A stretch of 64,000 nt of DNA from Astragalus membranaceus (taxonomy: Eukaryota > Streptophyta > Magnoliopsida > Fabales > Fabaceae), in the NCBI GenBank assembly GCA_039519185.1, contig CM076848.1:55206778-55270777 (forward strand), in the 5' to 3' direction. Positions 58,901 to 64,000 of this stretch are shown here, in pieces; within the stretch, counting starts at the first letter, position 1; each line of letters opens with the position of its first letter. The notes beneath the pieces are model-generated. The model was not told the origin of the DNA. It saw only the letters and a list, made by a program, of their open reading frames with translations, and did not search any database. The position numbers were made by a program, and so were the translations under genes.

Positions 58901-60944
58901 GGTTATTGGTGACATGTAAGGAGGCTGCTGTGTCACCAAAAAAGTTAGGTTGGGCTACTTGAGGTGCTGTCATAACCAAGGCAGTAGCTGGTGAGGCAGA
59001 GGGTTGAGGTGCAGGGGCAACTAGGGCGTGTGGTGGCCAGGGTGCAGCTTGTGATGGCTGTTGTGGTCGAATGTATGTGTAAGGATTGTAGGGTTGGTAG
59101 GGAGTAGCCTGAGGTTGAGCATTAGGTTGATAATGTTGATTGAATAGGTGATAGCATTGTATAGCAGAGTGGCCAAACTTGCCACACACTTGACATTGAA
59201 TGCTAGAACGACCACCACGGCCACGGCCACGGCCACGATAGCCATAGCCTTCAGTGTTGAGAGGCTGATTCTCAGAAGTATTATTTTGTTGAGAAGTGGT
59301 AATTATATTAGGTTGAGAGTTCTCACCAGAGGATTGTTGCGGAGGAGGGACCTGTGTGAGAAGAACACTTGCAACATCACCTTTGGTTTGCTTGCGATAG
59401 CGTGTAAGGCGCACTTCTTGTGCAAGGAGTAGTGACTCAGCCTCTTCAACAGTGACTTCATCATCGAATCTGCTCTCAACAATGGAGATGATCTGGTCAT
59501 ATTCTTGTGGAAGACCGTCTAAGATAGCATCAAGGTGATCTTTGGCAGAGACAGGACTTCCAACTGCAGCGAGGGCGTCAATCAGAGATTTGATCTTCGC
59601 AAGGTAGTCTTTGACAGATCCAGTGTCCAATTGCGTGGTTCTTAGATCGTTGCGCAGTTGCCGTATTTTCGTACGACCTAATTTCTGGAAATATGCGAAG
59701 ATTTTGTCCCAAAGTTCGAACGAGTGTGTGCATCCAACTACTCGTGCTTGAATCGCCGTTGAAAGAGTCGTTTGGAGCCAAGAGAGTAACATCTGATCCT
59801 GCGCTTCCCAAAATTGGAAGTCAGGATTCTCATTGTTCGATTCAATGTCTTCGCTGGTAAGAAACCGAGGCGGAATCGTAGGAGAAACGATGAAGCGTTG
59901 AAGACGGTGCGCCTTGATGACAGGTTCTACCTGTTGACGCCACAGCACGAAATTCTCGTCGTGCAATTTCTCTGTTATCTTGTGTCTGAACTCCTTGATT
60001 TCTGATGTGGAGTTTTGCGTGCACGCAGAAGATCGCGGCATTGATTTGGAACCAGTTGGAATAGCGCCGTCGTGAGGAGGCGTAGGAGGATCATCGCCGT
60101 TGACGGAGGACATGGCGCGCGGAGCGAAAAAAAAAAAAGGAAAAGAACTGAGAGGGAAAAGTTTGTTACGAGTTTGTTAGGATCGGTTGTGCTTGTGATA
60201 CCATGTTGAATTGATAGAATATGAGAGAAGAGAGTAAAGCATTGAGCAAAATGAATTGTATTGTTATCTTTTGTTTACAGTGAGATAGCCCTAATATAGG
60301 TGTAGGGAAATGACCTGCAACAGCAGGTGACAAAACAAACAGAACCTGCAGTAGCAGGTTACACAAACTAGTATTATTACAAGCTGTTGTTAACTAACAA
60401 ATGTTCAGCTATTATACTCTAACAGCAACAAACACGGGGTCCACCATTCTTCGACAAAAAAGCAAAATCATTCGTGATTTGTCTGTTCTTCATCCCATTA
60501 TGCCAACAACTATGTAAACATAACAAGTTACCACTTCACGTGAACAAATGAATCCAAACAAGTTACCAATTCATTGATAATCATTTGTGACGTCAAATTA
60601 TCCCTTCCTTTATTTCTTTCAAGTTGGAGAAATTAATGAAGATAATAAAGTGGGAGAAAGGCGGTGGAAGTGGTACCTGTAATCCAAGAAATCCAAACAG
60701 AGTCGTAGGTGGTAGAGAGGGAGACAGAGATTTGTTCTGGCTCAAAACCTTGAACGGTTCTTTGAACGAGAGGATTTGTGTCTGGTAAGTCCACAGCGTT
60801 TCCACGGAAGCTCTTGTCAAGTGGAACCGTCACTGGCTTGAAGGGTCCATCCAGAGTCGTTGGAATTGGAACTCCATTGGTTAAATATGTAAACAACAGA
60901 GACAATGTAACAACAATGGGAAGAAGCACCAAAACCGAACCCAT
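49945..60944 (-). CDS. PAP15: Purple acid phosphatase, PAP15/phytase-like, 540 aa
   Basis: There are seven exons: 60677-60944, 51940-52131, 51519-51852, 51221-51438, 50714-50904, 50348-50632 and 49945-50079 (1623 nt, GT-AG throughout, in frame). A signal peptide is at residues 1-24, so the product is secreted or vacuolar. All seven metal ligands of plant PAPs are present: D199 (GDLG), D226 and Y229 (GDVSY), N282 (GNHE), H364 (VATWH), H401 and H403 (GHVH). The enzyme hydrolyses phosphomonoesters at a binuclear Fe-metal centre, and legume PAP15-type enzymes have phytase activity, so phosphate release from phytate is likely. Exact substrate preference is inferred. Intron 1 (52132-60676) is about 8.5 kb and full of retroelements. 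The start is ATG 60944 because it opens the hydrophobic leader. Confidence 0.9.
52257..53652 (+). mobile_element. TRIM-like non-coding LTR element in PAP intron 1
   Basis: Two 176-bp LTRs (52257-52432 and 53477-53652) begin TGTTAGAATA and end TTCTAATA. The first is followed by TAGTATCAGAGC, close to the tRNA-iMet PBS. The interior (about 1 kb) has no coding and holds a tandem repeat. No flanking duplication is seen (GTGCC against TCTAC). The LTR has a TATA-like CTATATAAAGTG. Orientation is antisense to the phosphatase gene. Confidence 0.8.
52845..53215 (+). repeat. Diverged tandem repeat, about 70-bp unit, about five copies
   Basis: Units share CATCATTCTTCTTAGCC, TTTTAGCTTCT and ATTATGGATAGTTAAG with substitutions and small gaps. 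They are inside the TRIM-like element. Confidence 0.85.
53960..54990 (+). pseudogene. Decayed copia fragment: integrase, purine tract and LTR start
   Basis: The frame at 54172-54357 has HSDVCGPFEVPSIGGNKYFI. The frame at 54341-54547 has LRTDGGGEYTSNAFEQFCEE and TPQHNGLAERRNKIILDMAR, a copia integrase core. RT and RNase H are missing: after GNPTV-like codons comes a purine tract (AAGGGAGAG, about 54769-54777) and an LTR-like start TGTTATAAAATG at 54778. Many stops and frameshifts are present. It is antisense to the phosphatase gene. Confidence 0.75.
54991..55374. other. AT-rich intron DNA
   Basis: Nothing recognisable lies between the copia fragment and the next element. Confidence 0.5.
55380..55600 (-). 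mobile_element. 3' LTR of the recent copia element
   Basis: 221 bp, identical by eye to 60204-60424. The purine tract adjoins it at 55601-55610. Confidence 0.95.
55614..60113 (-). CDS. Copia gag-pol polyprotein, 1499 aa, uninterrupted
   Basis: Domains in order: gag (residues about 45-260; KLHDENFVLWRQQVEPVIKA); Arg/Gly-rich stretch and CCHC knuckle CQVCGKFGHSAIQC (about 308); protease-like site (about 390) reading GDTAASLHVTNN; integrase with HQRLGHPNHNAFKH and CNACAVGK (about 560-610), YSDLWGP, LQTDWGGEY and NGVVERKHRHIVE; RT with YKARLVAKGFHQQ, YGLKQAPRAW and YVDD (about 1174); RNase H with DADWASDIDDRKSTSGA and SSAEAEYRSLA (about 1383). The expected D-S/T-G-A of the protease is D-T-A-A here, which may weaken processing. 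Everything else looks intact. A Pro/Ser/His-rich linker with a short tandem duplication (around 57355-57440) separates integrase and RT. Confidence 0.92.
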   Translation of the reverse strand: MSSVNGDDPPTPPHDGAIPTGSKSMPRSSACTQNSTSEIKEFRHKITEKLHDENFVLWRQQVEPVIKAHRLQRFIVSPTIPPRFLTSEDIESNNENPDFQFWEAQDQMLLSWLQTTLSTAIQARVVGCTHSFELWDKIFAYFQKLGRTKIRQLRNDLRTTQLDTGSVKDYLAKIKSLIDALAAVGSPVSAKDHLDAILDGLPQEYDQIISIVESRFDDEVTVEEAESLLLAQEVRLTRYRKQTKGDVASVLLTQVPPPQQSSGENSQPNIITTSQQNNTSENQPLNTEGYGYRGRGRGRGGRSSIQCQVCGKFGHSAIQCYHLFNQHYQPNAQPQATPYQPYNPYTYIRPQQPSQAAPWPPHALVAPAPQPSASPATALVMTAPQVAQPNFFGDTAASLHVTNNPQNIQVPQITHETPSQVFVGNGQGLQVHSSGSTSFSSPFNPNFKLHLHNLLYVPAITKNLISIHKFLRDNPVFVEFHLHDCFVKSQDTHEVLLHGHAGPDGLYEFKDLLPHSTPVKQSASATPTVSLNSVVSKSFPPVHSIPNAVPNSQHSLHIWHQRLGHPNHNAFKHVAQLCNLHLPNKDPSSFCNACAVGKSHRLPSSLSSTIYTAPLQLVYSDLWGPSPMASSNGFYYYLTFVDAFSRFTWFYLLKSKSDTLQIFKEFKSMAELQFNTKLKSLQTDWGGEYRPFSKYLAELGILHRVICPHTHHQNGVVERKHRHIVELGLTLRFQSKLPMHFWDHAFATAVHLINRLPSASLNGSIPFQVLHGQIPNFSSLRVFGCSCFPCLRPYNAHKLDFRSHECVFLGYSASHKGYKCLSPNGRIYISKDVLFNENRFPYKDLFETSPTTSHIDTSSPNLPEATIPSPHTPSHPCTDPPSSSSPHPNTATNSVNQPPSPHPNTVTNSVNQPPSPHPNTANSLPHTPSDSPHPHSLATASTTINLSSPIPPPPTNTHPMQTRSKAGIVKPKLHPTLLLTHIEPKTVKTALQQPAWQQAMSEEYSALMKNSTWTLVHPPPGKNVIGCKWVFRVKENADGSLNKYKARLVAKGFHQQQGQDFNETFSPVIKPVTIRTILTIALSNKWDLHQIDVNNAFLNGSLIEEVYMSQPQGFESHDKSLVCKLNKAIYGLKQAPRAWFDKLKTTLLQLGFNGSRCDPSLFVYKKAASVVYLLVYVDDIILTGNSNELIKQLIQQLDSVFSLKQLGTLDYFLGIEVKPVHNGNLLLTQSKYIRDLLNKTNMAESNAIASPMMSSCKLSKQGSDHMPDPATYRSVVGALQYTTITRPEISYAVNKVCQYMSTPLESHWAVVKRILRYLKGSINHGLLLQPAASSKPLQLRAWCDADWASDIDDRKSTSGAAVYLGPNLVSWWAKKQTVVARSSAEAEYRSLALATAEVTWIQSLLTELGINHSVPQIFCDNQSAVALAHNPILHARTKHMELDLFFVRDKVLSKQLQVYHVPGTDQWADILTKPLSTTRFQSLRSKLQVVAPTLSSHPP
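60186..60203 (-). other. Primer binding site of the recent copia element
   Basis: On the minus strand it starts TGGTATCACAAGC directly after the 5' LTR, complementary in type to initiator tRNA-Met. Confidence 0.8.
60204..60424 (-). mobile_element. 5' LTR of the recent copia element
   Basis: 221 bp, identical by eye to the 3' copy. Confidence 0.95.
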
Positions 60945-61026
60945 TTCATATGCAGAGTGACAGTTGATTGATGTTGTGTACTTAAGAAGAGGAAGTTGGA
61001 GAGTCAAAGAATTCACGCTTGTTGAA

Positions 61027-61032
61027 TTTATA
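61027..61032 (-). promoter_or_regulatory. TATA-like box of the acid phosphatase gene
   Basis: On the minus strand TATAAA (in CTTATAAATTC) lies about 83 nt upstream of ATG 60944, a fitting distance for a short leader. No phosphate-response (P1BS) site was established. Confidence 0.45.
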
Positions 61033-61039
61033 AGATTAA

Positions 61040-62195
61040 TAATAAATATTCTGGAAATTATAATAATATGGTCAACATGTGCAAATGGAGGAGTTTTCTT
61101 TTCATTTTTATTTTATGGAAGGTTTGAAAGGACCATTAAATAATTGGATTTTTTAAATATAATAATATAAAAATAGTAAAAAGGAAAGGAGAAGTGGGAT
61201 GGTCAGCATTCACATGGTGAAGTGAGGGAGGTGTGAAGGCAAAAGGAGAGTTGCAGTCTTGTTTGGACCAATCAATCAACCGACAAGGTTTCTCGGTCTT
61301 CTGCTAGTTCATTTACTTTATAAACCTCAACATTATCAATCCTTTACGCTCAAACTAAGCTTAGCTATGTTTAAAATCGAGAATTAATGAGAAGTTTTTA
61401 TTTTTTTTATAAGCAATATTAGTGGGGTGGGGATGTTAGTTTTTGGGGTTTGAATCCGGGACATCCTTCTTGTACTCTTTTGGTGCATTCTTTCGATATC
61501 CTCTAGTTTGTCAACTGAGCTACCTACTTGGGATAGAATTAATGAAAAGTTAATAAGGTGGAAGAACGCTAAAAACTAATTCATGACTTTGGTGATTTTT
61601 ATTTTTTGGAAAGAGATGAATGATATTTCTCCCATTCAAAATTTTAGTACTTTTGGTTTGTGTAAGATAAGTATCAAACGCTTCTTTGTAGCATTAATTA
61701 TTTTTGAAGTTTACATAAGTTCATTTTTTTCTTTATCATAATCAAATAGGTTCAATGAACAATGAAATATCATAAGTTAAAATTCAATCGGACTTTTGGT
61801 CAAAAACAAATTCAATCTGACTTTCAAATAAATAAAATAATAAATAATGAAAATAAAATAAAAGAAAAGAAAATTAATTAAAAATTAATTAACAAAATAA
61901 AAAAGAGACAATAATTAAAAAAATAGACCTTATGAATTCATAATTGACATTAATTAAAAATAAACTAATGTTCTTTCTTTCTTGATGATAATCATGTAGG
62001 TTCAATAAACAATAAAACTTATAAGTTAATATTTAATCCACATTCGAATAAATTAAATAAGAAATAATGAGGATAGAATAATAGAAACAATAATTAAAGA
62101 CTAATTAAAAAATCAAAAAAGAAACAATAATTAAAAAATAGATCTTATAAATTTAGAATGCACATTAATTATGATAACAGAAAGTTGATATTTAC
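61040..62195. other. Upstream flank of the phosphatase gene, AT-rich
   Basis: No gene is seen. At 61735-62170 two diverged copies of a block with ATAATCA..TAGGTTCAAT..AACAAT and AATAATTAAA words lie about 240 bp apart. Confidence 0.5.
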
Positions 62196-62197
62196 TA

Positions 62198-62515
62198 AAA
62201 GAATAAAGGCCCAAATTGGTCATTGACAATTTTTTCGTGGGGCGAATTCGTCCCTCACAATTTTTTCGGGACACATTGGTCCTTGACAATTCCAAAACGG
62301 GACACGTTAGTCCCTCCATCCATTTTGACGTTACCAACACAGTAAACGTGTCCTACGTGACACGTTAAGTGCCACGTTTATTTTAACGTGTCACGTGTCA
62401 CGTTAACTGCCACGTTTATTTTGGGACAAATAAGTCCCTGACTTTACAAATTTGAAAATGGGACAAATCAGTCCCTGACTTTTTTGAAAAAGGGACAAAT
62501 CACCCCTCACGTGTA
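62198..62515. repeat. Partial foldback repeat with 'GGGACA..GTCCCT' words
   Basis: Left-arm words such as CATTGGTCCTTGACAATT and right-arm GGGACAAATCAGTCCCTGAC are typical of Mutator-like foldback elements. The centre has palindromic AACGTGTCACGTGTCACGTT. The outer end is not clear, probably truncated next to the LINE fragment. Confidence 0.5.
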
Positions 62516-62529
62516 TATATATATTGAAT

Positions 62530-62924
62530 GAAGGGCTTGGGGGACTTCACCGGCCGGCAGTGGAAAGTGATAAGTTTGCGGGTTTCAGGCTTGGGAGCCC
62601 TCGATGGTGAACTCTCACCTCTAGTATGCGGATGATACACTGCTGATTGGGGAGGCAGCAGTGGCAAGCCACTGGACAACGAAATTTGTTTTGAGGAGTT
62701 TTGAATTGGTCTCTGGCCTTAAGATCAACTTCTGGAAGAGTTGTACTATGGGTGTCAACGTCCAGGATTCTTTCTTAGATTTGGTTGCGGGTTTCCTACA
62801 TTGTCGAATTGGTTCCCTTCCTTTCAAGTATCTTGGCTTACCTATCGGTGCGAGCTCGAGGCATATGGCTACGGTGGCAACGATGCCCGATACTCTCAGA
62901 CGAAGGTTAGATGGGTGGGGTCAT
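62530..62924 (+). pseudogene. L1-type LINE reverse transcriptase fragment
   Basis: The RT catalytic YADD is encoded at 62625-62636, with an in-frame stop just before it. The frame continues with RSFELVSGLKINFWKSCTMG, FLHCRIGSLPFKYLGLPIGA and TLRRRLDGW, typical of plant L1 ORF2. It stops abruptly where an Athila-type LTR begins at 62925. Confidence 0.85.
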
Positions 62925-64000
62925 TGATAACTCTTATTTATAAGAGTTATTTATACTTTCTAGACTTAAATCAATGTGAGTTCTAAAATAATATTGTTGT
63001 TTAATTGGTTAATACGTGTTGTTCAGTGTATAAGAGGGATTGAAACTGGTTTGTGATCATTTAGCACTTTGGTGCCCTATTTTGTTTTAATATGTTTGTT
63101 CAGTGTGCTGCAGCATTTGGATGCACTAGCATGTCGTGCAACATCTGCAACAGATGAGAGAGAAAAGTAGGGGACAGTTTCTACGTTAAAGTTAGCGCCT
63201 ACAGTTAGAGCTGTCAATTTGGGCCCGGCCCACTGGGCCGGCCCAGTGACCCGATTTTTTGGTTGGGCCTGGGCTCTAAAATTAGTGGCCCAAAATCAAC
63301 GGTATCTTTTTTGGCCCGGCCCGATTGGCCCGATGATATTATTGGGCCGGGGCGGGCCGGTCCATGGGCTTCGGGCCGGCCCGTTACTTTTTTGTTTTAA
63401 TTTTTTAATTTTAAAATATGGTCTAACAAGAAAATGGAGCAATTTTTTAAGTAAGAAAAATAATAAAAAAGTAAAGAAATTTTGGGTAAATCTCTAATAT
63501 TCCTCCGTTTGTGTAAATCCCTAATACAAAAGTAAAAAAAAATGGAGCAATTTTTTTAAGAAAATGGAGCAATTTTGTGTAAATCTCTAATATTTCTCCG
63601 TTTGTACCTGTCATGTCCAATGAAATAAAGGAAAAAAGTTAATTAAAGTTAGCAAACACCAAAGTACAGAGAAATTGTACGTGGAAGTCATATATTGTAT
63701 CAGCTTCGTATCTTAACGAGACATTAAAACTATTTTTTTATAGTCAAAATTCTAAAAAGTCAATGATTTGTGGCCCGTTGGCCCATGGGCTGGTGTTGGT
63801 CGGGATCGGGCCGTAAATTTTGCAGCACATCAGAATATTGGGTCGGCCCGACCCGGGTCGTATATGCTGTTTGGCCCGATGGGCCGGGCCGGGCCGAGCC
63901 CGGCCCATTGACAGCTCTACCTACAGTAGCGTCAGAAAAGCACAAAACATGGTGTTGGGCTGGTGTGATGGGACCACTACTACTTAATGGGATATTTTGA
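62925..64000 (+). mobile_element. Start of an Athila-type LTR, cut by window edge
   Basis: The segment begins TGATAACTCTTATTTATAAG with the same terminal hairpin design (AACTCTTA..TAAGAGTT) and following GTTATTTATAC as the minus-strand LTR ending at 12720. A GTTGTTCAGTGTATAAG stretch recalls the same family. It contains a hAT-type insert at 63206-63919, and its right end is outside the window. Confidence 0.65.
63206..63919. mobile_element. hAT-type non-autonomous element, 714 bp
   Basis: The inverted ends TAGAGCTGTCAAT and ATTGACAGCTCTA carry the perfect 8-bp duplication CCTACAGT (63198-63205 and 63920-63927). The sub-terminal parts on both sides are dense in GGCCCGG/CCGGCCC words. The AT-rich centre has no transposase. 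Confidence 0.92.

Larger units (their letters stand above)
55380..60424 (-). mobile_element. Full-length, recent Ty1/copia element in PAP intron 1, 5045 bp
   Basis: The LTRs at 55380-55600 and 60204-60424 are each 221 bp and I see no difference between them. They start and end TGTTG..AACA on the plus strand. The duplication GCAAC flanks the element (55375-55379 and 60425-60429). The PBS on the minus strand, TGGTATCACAAGCACAACC, abuts the 5' LTR, and the purine tract GTGGGGGGG abuts the 3' LTR. One uninterrupted polyprotein lies inside. It is in the same orientation as the phosphatase gene. Identical LTRs point to a very recent insertion. The short LTR and gag style suggest the Ale/Retrofit clade. 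Confidence 0.93.

Noticed and set aside
62661..62986. A functional reverse transcriptase gene
   Set aside because: Only a fragment after an in-frame stop is present, and it ends at an LTR border.

Overview
This window is plant nuclear DNA, most likely from a papilionoid legume. The genes are split by GT-AG introns and the intergenic DNA is dominated by nested LTR retrotransposons, MITEs, a SINE and L1-type LINE pieces. A purple acid phosphatase resembles the legume PAP15/phytase type, and the Mutator-type foldback repeats are of a kind I associate with legumes. The exact species cannot be read from the sequence.

Layout. From 1 to about 13.6 kb there is a nested repeat block. A Ty3/gypsy Athila-type element on the minus strand (914 to 12720) sits inside an L1-type ORF1. 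It is itself broken by an LTR piece (1-913), an Athila-like solo LTR (7683-9193) and a hAT-type non-autonomous element (10017-10743). From 13.6 to 15.7 kb there are foldback repeats and a tRNA-derived SINE. From 15.7 to 26.8 kb lies a SEC23-like (COPII coat) gene relic on the plus strand. It is cut by an 8.9 kb Ty1/copia element whose 3' LTR carries a further solo LTR, giving three layers dated by their target-site duplications. At 27.0-28.1 kb there is an intact three-exon GPI-anchored lipid transfer protein gene (minus), followed by a Mutator-type foldback element. At 31.6-36.3 kb there is an eight-exon SF1/BBP-like KH-domain gene (minus), followed by another Mutator-type foldback element.

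From 38.9 to 47.1 kb lies an LTR element that retains only gag-protease-like coding and is packed with tandem repeats, a hAT-type insert and a solo LTR. From 47.8 to 49.5 kb there is an unrecognised region with CCGAA/TTCGG palindromes, a 24-bp tandem array and small unassigned ORFs. From 49.9 to 60.9 kb a seven-exon purple acid phosphatase gene (minus) is structurally intact. Its first intron (about 8.5 kb) holds a TRIM-like element, a decayed copia fragment and a nearly pristine 5 kb copia element with identical 221-bp LTRs. The last 3 kb holds a partial foldback repeat, an L1 reverse transcriptase fragment and the start of another Athila-type LTR carrying a hAT-type insert.

Three host genes look functional: the lipid transfer protein, the KH protein and the acid phosphatase. 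Almost everything else is transposon sequence in various states of decay. All element boundaries given with target-site duplications were read directly from the sequence. Family and clade names rest on remembered motifs and were not checked by database search.
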